DNA of 64,000 nucleotides from Peromyscus leucopus (GCF_004664715.2 NC_051082.1:3258124-3322123), one strand, 5' to 3'. Positions 1 through 12,150 are shown, counted from the stretch's first letter. A program made the numbers and translations. Notes: generated by a model not told the origin, from the letters alone.

Positions 1-342
1 GCTCTGAACTTTATCCCCTGGCTTGGGAGGAAGAACTCTACCTACTGAGCTGCGCTTCCAGGCCCTGCTATGGGTACTTTCACCGTTGGAACCCGATTTC
101 GATGTCTTGCTCACTCCTTCTAATGTCCCAATGAGCCGGGAGGAAACAGCGACTTTCAAGTTGCGGAGACCAGAGAGGTAAATGGACTTGGTGAAGTCAC
201 ACAGCAAGGGTGAGATGTAAACCCAGCTCTGCCTTGGAAGTCCCTCCTCTGTTCAAAGTCTCCTCTTCCACAAAATGTCCCTGGTCTGTGCCCACTGTGC
301 ACAGCAGGCAGCCTGGGCTCAGCCTGGCAAGGCCCCTGTTAC
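1..342 (-). other. MYO18B: MYO18B intron after coding exon 13 (partial)
   Basis: Intron sequence starting with the GTAACAGG donor at 342. It holds no repeat or exon that I recognise. Confidence 0.85.
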
Positions 343-433
343 CTGTTGATGAGAGAGACCACGGCCGCGAAGAGCTCTTGGTACAGGCCGGAGGCCATCC
401 CCTCCACACACTCCACACCGGTCATCTTGAGCC
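343..433 (-). CDS. MYO18B: MYO18B coding exon 13 (last one in the window)
   Basis: This 91-base exon runs from CAATCCCAG to GTAACAGG. It encodes [20 protein letters not shown], then [11 protein letters not shown] with the final codon split (phase 2). It matches human [20 protein letters not shown]. This is the helix that carries the LYxRLFxxLVxxIN motif of myosin heads, near the start of switch-2-side sequence. The next exon is left of base 1. Confidence 0.96.
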
Positions 434-1929
434 CTGGGATTGGGGAGACAGGAAAGGATCAGTATTCAGAGGTCACGACCTCTCCCAGGGCCAAGGGCAT
501 CGACAGGGAGCAGCCAGGGTCACCGGAGTGAGAAGCCACATCCCTCAGGGCTCAAATAATGTGCACGTGGCTTTAAGGAAGGCGCTAACACCCTAGTGGA
601 ACCCCAGAGTGTCCCCAAGCATAAGCATGCACCACGCCTCAGATGTTCCTCGGGGAGCAACTGAAATCTTTGGATAAGAATAGCCCCCGTGGGCTAACAC
701 GTTTGAATATCTGTCTCCGGCTGGTGGAACTGCATGGGAAGGATTAGGAGCTGTGACCTTGTGGGAGGAGGTGTGGTCTTTTGAGGTTTCAAAAGACTGG
801 AACCATTCCCGTTAGCTCTCTCTGCCGTGCTTGGGGCTCGAGGTGTGAGCATTCTGCTGCTGTCCCAGCCCGTCACCTGCCGCCATGCCGAACGCTCTCT
901 TTTAGCAGCTGCGTTGGTGACGGTGTCTTACCACAGTGACAGAAAAGTGACCAACACACCACTCTATCTTGGACGTGGTGTCATAATCCACGCTCAGTCC
1001 TCAGTGTGGTACTACCTCAAGAGGACAGAAACCTGAAGAGGCAGAGCCCGGAGGGGGGTACGAGGTCACTAGCAGTGTGTCCTTGAACGGGGGACCCTTG
1101 ATTGCGCACTCAGCCCAAATAACCCTGGTGAATGTGACCAGCTCCCTTCCTTTGTACAGAGAGCCAACTGCAGAGTTGCACCTTAATGGAGATGCCCTGG
1201 CACCCCCGCCCTTCAGCCCACCGCCAGCCCGGGTCTGGGCATAAAGCGTCCACTTTATACTTTATACCTATACTTTGCTTTCATGGTCCTTATTATTTTA
1301 AACTATGTCTCCCTTCTGAGACTGGGAGTGCCCCAGAGTGAGGAACCAGGCCTGGGGCGGGGCTTTCAGTCTCCGGTACCGGGCGCAGAATGGAAGCATG
1401 GATGATGTTCATTGTGCCTGTTTCTCTGGAAGCAGTCAAGGCTCATACTCAGGCTCGGTCACTTCACTCCTAAGATTTTACTCAGGTGAAATGTTCTGAG
1501 CAGCACAGCATTCTGGGTTCACAGAGTCTTCCAACTGTTTGAATTGGCCAGCATCGCTTTGTTGAGATAACTTGGTCATCCAAGCAAAGACAATCGGACT
1601 CCGTCAGCACAGAAGACCGAGTGGGCATGGAAGGGTGGGAAACAGGAGAAGACCTCTCCCCAGTGGTGGGGATGGAGGAACTTAGCAGGTCTCAGACTTG
1701 ACTGAACACAGGGGCACAAGTGTGTCCCGTGAAAGCAGCTGGCCTGGACGAGGCTGTGCGGCGGAGAACGGCCAGTCACAGATCCTGACCCTCCACCCTG
1801 TTCCTTTCATAGACTTAGAATCCACTTCCCCTCAAGAAAAACACTCCCGATTCACATTCTACACGGCCTGCCCTCTGCTGCTCCCAAGCGTTTCCCATCT
1901 CCCCTTTATCTCCATCCCCGCCCTGGGCT

Positions 1930-1942
1930 GTTGCTAGGCAAC
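1930..1942. promoter_or_regulatory. Perfect RFX X-box palindrome
   Basis: The plus strand reads GTTGCTAGGCAAC. The two half-sites GTTGC and GCAAC form the palindromic X-box bound by RFX-family factors. The match is seen directly; binding is inferred. It sits in a MYO18B intron about 1.9 kb downstream, in gene direction, of coding exon 12. Confidence 0.5.
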
Positions 1943-2594
1943 CCACAGCCTCACAGCATTGATCTGAGGCACACTGGTCCCTTGTCTGCTTCATGTCTGT
2001 CTCTGAGACCTTTGCTGGACAGACCAGCGCAGACTCAAGAAGTGGTGTGTCTGTCTTTCTGTCTGCCCATCCATCTTGTGTGCATTCTGTGCCCACGTCT
2101 TTCTACATGTGTGCAGCACATGTGTCCATGTGTGCACACACTGCTCACCTATGCCCATGTGTGCACACATCTGTGGACATGGGTGTGCACACACCAGCGG
2201 GCTGTTCCTGTGTGTGGTGTGCTCTGAATGAGAGGAAGAGGCAGCAGAGTACAAGCCGGGAGAGAAACAGAAGAGCCGTCCACGTCATCGGAAGGTGGAC
2301 GGCTCCAGGGACCCACAGGGCAGAGGTTTGTCCCCAGGTCAGCTCAGACCTCCTCATCATCATCATCACAAGCCCTGCTGTCCTACAAAGCACACCTATG
2401 TCTTCTACAACCACAGCCTCAGGGCCCTGGAGAGCCCCGCTCGGGGGTACAGCCCTCTCACCTATCCAGAGAAATACCCAGACTTGTCCCCAGGGCTCCT
2501 CAGGCCCAATCCAAGATGGCGTCCCTGCGCTTACTGTGTTAGCTCAGTGTGAGCCCTAGACCCAGCATCTGTCCCTATTCCCCTTTTCACCTAG

Positions 2595-2596
<2 letters not shown>

Positions 2597-2639
<43 letters not shown>

Positions 2640-3047
2640 AGTATGTGTATAAGTGTATGTGTGCTTGTATGTGTGTGTTTGTGTGTGTATAAGTGTATGT
2701 GTGTTTGTATGTGTGTGTTTGTGTGTATAAGTGTGTGTGAGTGTATGTGTGTGTGCATTTGTGTGTGTGTATGTGTATAAGTGTATGTGTGTTTGTATGT
2801 GTGTGTTTGTGTGTATAAGTGTGTGTGAGTGTGTGTGTGCATTTGTGAGTGTGTGAGTATGTGTGTGTGTGTTTGTGTGTGTGTGTGAGTATGTGTGTGT
2901 TTGTGTGTGTGTGAGTATGTGTGTGTGTTTGTGTGTGTGTGTGTGAGTATATGTGTGTGTGTGCATTTGTGAGTGTGTGAGTATGTGTGTTTGTGTGTGT
3001 GTGTGTATGTGTGTGTGCATTTGTGTGTGTATGTGTGTGTGTGTCTG

Positions 3048-3080
<33 letters not shown>
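2597..3080 (+). repeat. (TG)n / TG-TA-TT complex microsatellite
   Basis: About 480 bases of TG dinucleotides interrupted by TA, TT and GA steps, with higher-order repeats such as a recurring GTATAAGTGTATGTGTG block. It directly adjoins a B4 SINE, a common place for TG tracts in rodents. Long His/Thr open frames here are artefacts. Confidence 0.95.
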
Positions 3081-3129
3081 ACCTGTGAAGGCCAGAAGGT
3101 CACATTGGTGTCTCCTCCCATCACTTTGT

Positions 3130-3325
3130 GCCTTTTCTTTTTTTTTGAGACAAGGCCTCCGACTGACCCCGGAACTCACAGACTCAGTGGGCCCCAGGGC
3201 CTTGTCTCTGCTTCCTCAGAGCTGACACGCACTGCTGTGCCCAGCTCCTAGGTGGGTCCTCGGGAATCCAAACTCAGGGTCTCACGCTTGCATGGCGGGA
3301 ACTCTGAGTCATGTCCCAGCCCTCA
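3130..3325 (-). repeat. B4-type (ID-B1 dimer) SINE, antisense
   Basis: Read on the minus strand there is an ID-like head (GGGCTGGGACATGACTCAG, then CCTGAGTTTGGATTCC) followed by a B1-like right part ending CCTTGTCTC and an A-rich tail. This arrangement is the B4 family of rodent SINEs. The copy is diverged. Confidence 0.7.
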
Positions 3326-3880
3326 CCTGCGGTTTCTACAAGTTCTCGACTCTCCTCCTCCTCCTCCTGGCCGCTCAGCTTTCCAGCTGCGATTTCCTGA
3401 GAGGCCACCCCTCAGTTTCCCATGGGTCATTGCAAACTGCGCGTGCTGATAGGCCCCTGGCTCTCCGGCTTCTCCCACATCCCTCCAGGTTCCAGACACA
3501 CCAGCCTCGCTCTCATCCCTCACACAGGTTGGCCTGCCTCCCCCTCCTGTCAAGAGTTCCACGAACAGGAACCACCATGGAAACACATCAGTCTCTGGGC
3601 ACTGCCTAACCGTCCCCTCTCCCGGCACAGAGGACCCACCCAGGGCTCAGCAGCCTCCATGGTTACCGGCCAGAGAGAGCTGTTTGGCCATAACCACTAG
3701 ACAGGGAAAGAACCATTTCCTTTTCCACCAATGCTGGTGCTCCCTGGCCTGGCCCCTGTGTGCGGAGCAGCTCTCCTTAGATGTCTTGATGAACACGGGA
3801 AAGCGTGTAGGGCAGCCACCAGTGCGGCTGCTGCGAGGAGCCGGGCACCTACCCAGCGTGTGGCCTTGAGGGCCAGGTAC

Positions 3881-4054
3881 CTGAGCAGGTGTCGTTGTCC
3901 TCCAGGCCCTGCCGCTGTGGCCCTGATGTCATCTGCTCGATAATCTGCCGTAGGTGGTGCTTGAAGGTGGCCGTATTCAGCTCCTCGTAGTCGCAGCCCA
4001 GGGCCTCGGCAGCGTGGCTGGCCCACTCAAACCGCATGAACTGCTTCCGGCCCA
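3881..4054 (-). CDS. MYO18B: MYO18B coding exon 12
   Basis: This 174-base exon runs from CGCACAG to GTACCTG. It encodes VGRKQFMRFEWASHAAEALG, then CDYEELNTATFKHHLRQIIE and QMTSGPQRQGLEDNDTCS. It corresponds to human VGRKQFMRFEWANYAAEALG onward. The end (EDNDTCS against human EDEETSS) is the variable loop-like part. Entry and exit phase are 1. It is separated from the exon before it by a 13.4-kb intron. Confidence 0.96.
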
Positions 4055-4865
4055 CTGTGCGGAAGAGGTGTGGGGTGAGATGCCAGGCACAGGGTGGCGG
4101 CATGCGTCCTGCCACCACCCCGTCTGTTTTACTAAGGTATTAAATACAATAAAGGGAAACACCCTGAATGGAGAACAGGGTTGAGTTAGGACATCCCCCA
4201 CCATGTGTTTATTTATGTGCACACCCACTACCTCTTGACCCCTGCCTACCCACTCAACCACCCGACCACTTACCCAGTTACCCAGCCACACATCCAACCA
4301 GCCACTGGTATGTTCGGCACCTATTTACGGAGCACCTTTGATGTGACCAAAAAGTCACACACTGTGACCACGCTCACGCATCTTACAGTCCAGTGAGGGG
4401 GCTGGGCATGACGCAAGCAGATGGACAGACAGACAAGTGAGATAACGTCAGGAGGTACACATTGCAAGAAGCTAAAGCAGAATGATGGACAGAGAGGTGG
4501 AGGTTGTGTTGGTGTCTGTTGTTCAGAGGAACCCTGGGAAGATGTGACAATGGACTTGGGCTGTGACCAGTAAGGAGCTTAGAGGTGAGGAGCCAGTGCC
4601 AAGGCCCTGGGGCAGAGATGAGGGTGGTGTGTCCAAGACGCCAGTCCAGCGGGAGCACATTGGGGAGGAGGGCAGCAGCGTGAAGTCGTCAGAGACACAC
4701 GGGGAAGCCGGCGAGGGGTGTGAGGTCACTGGAAACCCTACCTGACTCTGTGAGGCACAGACGGTGCTCACAGATGGAGTTAAGGAAAAGGGGGTGAAAA
4801 GCCAGCCCACAAGATGCCGTGAAGCCATTTCTAAAGCGCTGTTACACTGAGAAAAGTGGGGAGGG

Positions 4866-5015
4866 AGTGGAGAGATGGCCCAGCGGGTGAGGGGCTTGCC
4901 ACCAAGCCTGAAAGGCCAGAGTTCAATCCCCGGGTCCCACAGGCCGGAATGGGAGAACTAACTCCTGCAGGCTGTCTACGCACGCCACACAAAGAAACAG
5001 ATATTTTATTTTTTT
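4866..5015 (+). repeat. B2/B3-type SINE, sense
   Basis: The sequence shows the tRNA-like head GAGATGGCCCAGCGGGTGAG, followed by GAGTTCAATCCCCGGGTCCC and an A/T-rich tail. This is the Pol III A/B-box layout of B2-family SINEs. It is diverged and moderately truncated. Confidence 0.7.
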
Positions 5016-5472
5016 TTTTAAATTACATGACAAACAGAAATGTAGTCAGATGGTAATCATGACGGTGAAGAACTGACATTTTCTAAATTCTCGACAGTAG
5101 CCGTGGACGGATGTTGTGATCCAAATACAAATAACGGACTAATTAAAACAAATCACAGTGCGCTCCTTCCCAGCGTTCCCTGTCTCTGGACTTCTTGTGA
5201 ACGTGTACACAAACCACAGCTACCTGCCGACGTCCCCCTGTCCCCCAGGTGACTGCCGGGACCAGTGGGCTGTGGAGACGTCTGACAACCAGGGTGAAGT
5301 TGGAAAGCTGGGGGAGGTTCTGCCTGAGACTTTAACCAATGCTGCCTGGGGAGAACCACAGGTTCCGGCTGCTTCCTGGGTGTTTCCGTGTGCCAGCTAC
5401 GCAGGGACACTCACCACAAGTGCCACTGCGGCTTGGGGGTCAGTCAACAATGATGGCATGGATAGGCACTGA

Positions 5473-5870
5473 TAGTGATGGTGGTGATGGTGATGGTGGT
5501 GGTAGTGGTGATGGTGATGATGATGGTAATGGTGGTGATGGTGGTGATGCTGATGCTGATGGTGGTGGTGATGGTGATAGTGGTGGTGATGGTGGTGGTG
5601 ATGCTGATGGTGGTGTTGATGGTGATGGTGGTGTTGATGGTGATGGTGGTGGTGATGGTGGTGATGGTGATGGTGGTGGTGGTGGTGGTGGTGATGGTGA
5701 TGGTGGTGGTGATGGTGATGGTGGTGGTGATGGTGGTGATGATGATGGTGGTGGTGGTGGTGGTGGTGGTGGTGGTGATGGTGGTGATGGTGGTGACAAT
5801 GATATTTGGTGATGGTGATGGTGATGGTGGTAATGATAGTAATGATGAGTATGGTGTTATAAACAAGGGC
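5473..5870 (+). repeat. (GGTGAT)n trinucleotide-based satellite
   Basis: About 400 bases of GGT and GAT triplets in irregular order, GATGGTGGT-like. The strand bias (almost no C on the plus strand) makes ORFs in all frames; none is a gene. Confidence 0.95.
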
Positions 5871-7177
5871 AGTGACGATAATGGTTAAACTGTATTGACC
5901 TTATCTTATTGAACATGCCATATCTTTCAGCTCACCTCATTTGGAACTCTGTTGCCCGTGGAGAAATCTTGGTACGTGTTAGCCCATCTACTGTTTATCA
6001 TCACTATTAAGTTTTCACGAGCATCCTAGCGCTGCTACCATTTGTACTTTTTTGTTGATTATTCCTGAGACAAGGTCTCACCACTCAGCCCAGGCTCACT
6101 ATAGAGCCTGGAGCTCAGTCTCCCGCCTTCACCTCGGCTGCGGGGGTGGGTGGTCACCGTCACTTAGAGATGAGACAAATAACTTCCCTAATCACCAGAC
6201 AACAGACAGCCACCGAGTGGAAGAACTTCCTGACACCAAAGCCCACGCTTCAGATGCCACCTTTAGGAAACTCGGCACATCCCTAGGACCCCAGCTCCAC
6301 ATTCCCCGACACGTACCCAGTCGTCTATTTCTCTTAGACAAACACATTGTGAGAGGAGACGTGAGTTCTCTCTCTGAAGTGAGAATCATTGTCTCTGTCA
6401 GCTGTCACGACAGAAAGCAGAAATAAACACGATGCAGGGACCAGCGGGCCATTAGATTCTAATTAGATCCGTTGCCTCCCAGGCTGAAGCCGGCTCTCTC
6501 TCTTTGTTAAAAAGGGAGCTGAGCAGGTCTTAAAGATAGGATGGGAGGCCCGTTAACCCAGAAGAGCCTTCCTTCTTCATGGGCATGGCGGCTGCTCACA
6601 CTAACAGGAGGTGACTTCCCCATGGGGATGTCTTGTCCTCCCCTGACCCCCACCATGCACATCTGCTCTGGAGTCCCTGCCCCGTCACGCCCTACAGTGA
6701 CCCACCCAGCCTTGAGGGGCTTGTGAAGCGGGGGAGGGGGCTGGAGTTGAGGTTTCTGGGAAGAGCTGGGGATCCTGAGAGGGTCCTCTGGGCTCTCGTG
6801 GCCTACGGGCACATTTCCAGGTTCTGCTGAAGGGCCTCGAGCTAGTGAAACCCAAGTGGCCTGTCGGGAGCTTAACCAAAACTTGACTCCTCTGATGTCG
6901 CTCAAACAGGGGCAGTGGCGGCAGCCGAGCCCAGCCCAGGAAGGCCAAGGGCTCAGAGGTGCCGCCTGACCGGGGGAGAGACGGAACTGGGTGAGATCAC
7001 CAGGAGGAATCAGCCTCGGATTCCAAACTCCACCACTGCCTTTCCCAGCTGACTATTGCTCGGGCGGCTGCACAGTTATCATGATCCATGAAAGATCACA
7101 AGAGCCTCCAAGGTCCCTTTAGAAGGGTGGAGACAGACAGGAACTCCAGCACACTGTCATTGCAATTCCACCTGTAA

Positions 7178-7230
7178 ACTCCAGGGGGCGCTCCTTCCAG
7201 GTCCCTGCAGTGCAGAGCGCCCCCTGCAGG
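7178..7230. promoter_or_regulatory. Pair of inverted CTCF-like motifs
   Basis: The plus strand has ACTCCAGGGGGCGCT at 7178-7192. The minus strand has CCTGCAGGGGGCGC at 7230-7217, which fits the CTCF core CCASYAGRKGGCRS at 13 of 14 positions. The two cores point toward each other and lie about 25 bases apart. Binding is an inference. Confidence 0.45.
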
Positions 7231-8694
7231 TCTGTCGGCTGCCCCGGGAACCGGCTGTGTACCAAGGAGACCGAGACCCCTAGCATTGGAGAACAGCATC
7301 ACCATCACCTCTGGGGGCCCTCAGTTGACTAAGGCCACTTCTCTACTGAAAGGAGATTGTGTTAGCCCAGCGTCTGCTACTAACTCCCTCTAAAGCCAGG
7401 GACATCGCTGTGCTCCTCAAAAGGCCACCCCTGAGGTTGCAGAAGGAGGGGGGGGGGTTCCCAGCGTCTGGAGGAACAAGGACATCCCTGGGTTTGATCC
7501 ATTCCTCCACGAAGCCATCAGTTAACAGTAATGAGAGCCACAGAGATTTGAGCACAGTTTACACGCCAGGGACACCGCCCGGGCCTCGTCTATGGATGCT
7601 TACAAGGACCCTCCGGGAGAATGCGCAGAGAGAAAGACAACTGCGCATGCGCACGTTTCCCGTCCAGGGGGCTACCGGAAGGGGCTTGGGGCCTGGCCAG
7701 GCCCTGTAGAGAAGCTGCTAGGATCTTCCGCCTTCCACGGAGGCGTGGAGAACTGAGCGCTCCCTGCTGTCACCAAGCTCCTGCCTTGGCCTTGTGATGA
7801 GTCACCCAGAGAGAAGCGAGTCCAGGAGTGGATGGGCTGGTGGCTGATGGCCCGCCCTGGTCACCCTGCCCTTGCCTCCCCCTCCCAAGACTTGGGAAAG
7901 AGAATGAACGTCCGTCCCTCTGCCCCCGGGGAGGCAGCCATGTGGACCATCAGAAGAGCCGGACAACTTGACGCTGAAGATAAAAACCAAAGGGAGCTGG
8001 GCAGAGGGACAGGAAGGGACCCTCAGAGAGATCAGAACTAGTCCTGACAGGGAGCAAGGAGGGCCTCTCCCTGCTGCAGGCGGGGTGGTGCCCACAGTAG
8101 CCTGGCGCTCTTCTCACTACCCGCTAGGGGTGCAGAGCCTGCACCTGAAATATCCCCTGGGCACAGAGGGCACTCCCCAGTATGCACTGGGTTGCCGGCC
8201 ATTTCTTGGGTTTCTGGTGAGGAAACAAGCCTCCTCTGTGACTAGGGGACAGGCAGCGCTGACCCTCGCTCCCCAGATCTCTCGCTCAGCCCTCATACCA
8301 CACGTGCATCCTTGCCCTTGAATACATGCCTCAGCATCTTCACCCCATCAGGGGACCAAACCAAGGAAAGGCTCAGGAGGGGCCACCGGCCATGATCGCA
8401 GAAACCAGTGTCTAGCTGGGTTCCCCTCCAAATGGCGGCCGCCAAGGGAAGAGAGTCCAGAGAGGAAGCCAACTTCTCGGCAAGCTGCCTTCTCTCCTGC
8501 CATCTTGTTTATTCCCCAGAGGCTACCTGCATGTCAAACAGAGCCCAGACTCAAGCCGGCAGCAACCTGGGCCGGGCAGGGCTGACTCAATGATTCTCAG
8601 TGGCAGCAGAGGTGTAGAACAGGGCAAGATGGCCTCAGCGTTGGGTGCAGGTCTCCCCAAAGTTCATCTAACATCCTAGAGAGAAAGGTGACTC

Positions 8695-8915
8695 CTGGGC
8701 TGCAGAGGTGGCCCAGTCAGTAAAGTCCTGAGTTCAGATCCCCAGCACCCAGGGGAAAAGCTAGGTGCAGCAGCACAGACCTGTAATCCCAGCACTGGAG
8801 AGGTGGGGATGGAAGACTGTGCCTTGCTGGCCTTGGCGAGCTAGTCTGGGCGAAATGGAATGCCCCAGATTCAATGAGAGGCATTGTTCCAAAAACAATA
8901 AGGTGGAGAGAATGA
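8695..8915 (+). repeat. B4-type SINE, sense
   Basis: An ID-like head (GGGCTGCAGAGGTGGCCCAG, then CTGAGTTCAGATCCCCAGCA) is followed by a B1-like unit (AGCACAGACCTGTAATCCCA). Diverged copy. Confidence 0.7.
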
Positions 8916-9344
8916 TGAGAGCAACCAGTCACCTTGGGCCTCCAATGTCACAGACAGCCGCATACACACACGGAGGAATATGACTCCTGTGTCATATCCA
9001 TGTCACAGCCTGGCTAAGTGTCACAGCTGCAGGACTTCTGGGAGCCTATACCGCAGCTTTTGTGAGCCTCCAGCAAGGGAAGTCCTTTTTAACCTAATTT
9101 AACCTTCGAATGCCTTCACAGAGTCTGTGGCAGTTTCCATGTCCCATCAGACACTGGTCTGGGAAATTCTGGTCCAGCTGGAAGAGCCCCCCAGGGTTAC
9201 TTTGTCTCCAGAGCTACCGGGCAGGGCAGGCGGGCAAAGCTTGAATAGAGAGGACAAAGGAGGAAAGGAAAGAGAAAAAATGAAGTCGCAAGAGAAGATC
9301 CTGGAGTTGCAGAGTCTGTGACTCAAATCTACCTGCAGAGGCAA

Positions 9345-9395
9345 GGTTTGAGGGGGTGGGGAGGGGAGAGGGGGAGGAAGGAGGGGGAGGGAGCA
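9345..9395 (+). repeat. G-rich purine tract
   Basis: A run of GGGGA/GGGAGG units of about 50 bases. It is low-complexity sequence with G-quadruplex potential. Confidence 0.8.
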
Positions 9396-9454
9396 CTCAT
9401 GTAAGTGCACAGTAGCACAGCTATTGTCCCTGAGCACCAGTGGGTTCAATTGCC

Positions 9455-9565
9455 ATCAATTACTGTGACCTCCTGCATTTATTAATAACCAAGTTATTTC
9501 TCCTTCCGACAATAGCCGAGTTGTTCCTGATTACTCAACATTATGGGGCTTATTTATAACGCCAG
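9455..9565. promoter_or_regulatory. AT-rich block with an exact MEF2 consensus
   Basis: This block contains CAATTGCCATCAATTACTG and CATTTATTAATAACC. At 9550-9559 it has TTATTTATAA, which fits the MEF2 site YTAWWWWTAR exactly. MYO18B is a muscle gene, so an intronic muscle enhancer is plausible. A MEF2 match by chance is common, so this is a candidate only. Confidence 0.35.
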
Positions 9566-10904
9566 AGCATCTGGCTCCCACTGCCTCACACAGAGATTTA
9601 CAATTCCAAAGCCTGGGAAGACGGAGGCCACCTGCAGAGAGGAGATAAGCTCAGAGGGCTGTGGCTGCTGCAAGAAGAACAGGAGTCGGCTCCAGAGACA
9701 AAACGGCTGGTTCAAATCCCACCTCCACCGCTCGGTGCCGCCCGACATCCTGAGATGTCAGGCTGACTCTCAGATACTCAGTCTCGTCCTCCTCAAAATG
9801 AGGACAGCGATGGTCAGAAGAGAGCATGGGTGAAAACTTGGCAAGGTTGTGGGTCCCCTGGATCTGCACCCCAGGGCCATCTACCCTCCTGAAAGATGCC
9901 TCAGGAAGAACAGATCCTTAGCAGAAGCATTCCAGGAAGTCCAGCCAAGTGCTGTCACGGGCACCGTGAGAAATGTCTCCCCATCACTCTTAAAGAGCTC
10001 CCTGCTTCTTAGGGATCCTACCCTGACACTGCCACCCTCGGGTAACATACAGCTCCGCCCACCCACATGATTCCTTCTGCCTGCTTTGGAGGAAGCTGGC
10101 ATCAGCAACCGGACCTGCTGCTTGCACATCTGGACAAAACCATCTAAAAACTGCCGCTGAGTGGTGCATGACCCAGCAGGAATCAGCATCGTGCCTGAGG
10201 CTGGGGGGCGGGGCAGCACTTGCACCTGATGGTGTCCTGGGAGGTGACACTCCTGTGGGCACTTTAGGTGGGGTAACTTCAGACCCACCCCAGCAGGCTT
10301 TGGTGCAGGATTTCTCAGGTGTGTGCTCCAGTGTGTGCTCTGTGCACTGAGAATTCACAAGAGGAAAGGCATAGACCTCAGCGGGGTCTCTCACACTAAC
10401 ATTACCAAGACTTTAGGGGGCGGTGGCCAACAGGGACTCTTCATGGTGCTGGGGGACTGTGGGAAGAGGTGGAGGCCAGAGGTCCAAACAAAGACAGTTT
10501 CAGTATCATTGTGATATCTCAAGCAAGAGACGTCTCTTTTCTGGGCCTTGGTCTTTTCATCGATAAGATGGGTTGGCCGCTTTCCCACTGGGTCATTTAA
10601 GAGTAACGTTAGACGCCGAGTGTAAAGCCAGCTAGCAGTGTCCCTACACAGGGGACACAGCTGTGGAGCAGAATGCTCAGGGAGTCCTCAGCCAGAAGGT
10701 GTCACACAAAGCGGCAGTAGGACCAACACCAGAGAGAGACCAACAGCAGATCCACGAGTGACTTAACCGAGTCCCTCTGCTAGAAAAGCAGGCACCAGGA
10801 GGGACTTGGATCTAGCTGGCCCAGTCCAGAACCCTTTCAACGGCCACATGCTCTTTGCAACAGCAGGCCACGTGGGTCACGCCACACACCCCTTGGAGAC
10901 TACT

Positions 10905-11110
10905 CCATCATGATTGCCGTTATCATAACCATCTCCATCATCAGCATCACGGCAACCATTAGGACCACCGTCATCACCGCATTACAACCATCACCGCCCT
11001 CATCACTACCATCAGCACCACGTTGGGTGGGTGTGAAGCTGTTCAAGCAGCACTTAGCAGCCAGTAACCACTGAGGGACATCGGCGGCGGCGGCATCATC
11101 ATCCACTATT
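10905..11110 (+). repeat. Degenerate CAT/CAC trinucleotide region
   Basis: Imperfect CAT, CAC and ACC triplets, ending with GGCGGCGGCATCATCATC at about 11085-11105. It looks like a decayed version of the triplet satellite at 5.5 kb in the opposite strand sense. Confidence 0.7.
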
Positions 11111-11811
11111 ATCCAGAGAAACAGTATAAAGTAGAGGGGCCCCCATGCCGCAGCTTCCACACTCACCCCCAAGGCCCGGAGCTGCCGGGGAGTTTTGCCT
11201 TCCAGCCCCAGCCGCTTCGGGGAGTTCATTTTTTCAGAAACGTCTAATTGTTTCCATCCCGGAGCAGCCATCCCTGCTTAATGAATGAATTCAATATGCT
11301 CAGAAAATGCAGAATAAACCCTTGCCTGTGGGCCCAGAATAGGCCTGCCGCACAGCTGCAGGGACAGAAGCCAAGCCACCAGCTGGGACAGGGCGGACAG
11401 GCACAGGCTCGGCGGCCTCGAGAAGCATGTGGGAAGAGGGGACGGGGAGGGGCTGGGTCTCAGGAACGCTGGGCGCCAGCACCGATTGACGGAATCTCCA
11501 CAATGCCCGGTCACATGCCAGCCCACAGCTGTCCAGCTACCACGCCAGGGCAGGGGTTTGGGTGGGATCTCAGACCCCAGGCCTCACGTGGAGAAAGAAG
11601 GGAGGACCAGATGCGCAGACCCTGCACACTACGGCTCCCAGATCATCCTCTCTATGTCTGTTTTATCCGTTCAGTGCCTGCCGGGAACCCTTCTCCTCCC
11701 GTCCCCAGCATCATGCACTTTCCGTAGGCAATCCATGAGTCTAGGAAAAGGAAGGTGGTGTCCCAGCACAGCTGCCGTCCTCTAGACACAGAGTAGGATA
11801 GAAGGGAGAGA

Positions 11812-12056
11812 GGGGGCTGGAGAGATGGAGCCGTGGGTGAGAGCACTGGCCGCTCTTGCAGAGGACCTGGGTTTGGTTCCCGGCGTCCAAGCGGTGGCTC
11901 ACAACTGCCTGCAACTCCATTTCCAGAGCGTCCAGCACCCTCTTCTGGCCCCCAGGGCACCAGGCGGGCATGAACATGATGCAGACATACATGCAGGTAA
12001 AACACCCACCATACACATAAAATAACTAAACTAAAAGAAAATGTAAGAGAAAAAAG
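11812..12056 (+). repeat. B2 SINE, sense
   Basis: It starts GGGGCTGGAGAGATGG, then GAGCACTGGCCGCTCTTGCA, then GGCTCACAACTGCCTGCAAC, and ends in an A-rich tail with AATAAC/AAACTAAA. This is the clearest B2 copy in the window. Confidence 0.9.
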
Positions 12057-12097
12057 GAATGAGGAGGAGAAGGAGGGAAAGGGGGAATCCGGCTTCA

Positions 12098-12150
12098 TCT
12101 CGTTGATGTGACAAGTGCCATGACCAAAAGCCACTTAGGGGATGAAAAGG
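12098..12150 (+). repeat. Fragment of the LTR-like family seen at 46, 54, 55 and 58 kb
   Basis: TGCCATGACCAAAAGCCACT followed by TAGGGGATGAAAAGG matches the start of the repeat at 53.68 kb. Only about 50 bases remain. Confidence 0.5.

Larger units (their letters stand above)
434..3880 (-). other. MYO18B: MYO18B intron between coding exons 12 and 13
   Basis: A 3.4-kb intron. It contains a perfect RFX-type X-box (1930-1942), a 480-base TG-rich microsatellite and a B4-type SINE, each listed separately. The rest (434-1900, 3330-3880) looks unique, with no exon I can support. The ORFs here are short and lack conserved sequence. Confidence 0.85.

Noticed and set aside
2556..3251. Long His/Thr-rich and Cys/Val-rich open frames
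   Set aside because: They are translations of the TG/CA microsatellite in different frames.
5339..5888. Gly/Asp, Met/Val and Ser/Pro open frames
   Set aside because: They come from the GGT/GAT triplet satellite and have no conserved protein.
11812..12056. tRNA-like A- and B-box sequences suggesting a tRNA gene
   Set aside because: They belong to a B2 SINE, whose head derives from a tRNA. No cloverleaf or mature tRNA sequence is present.
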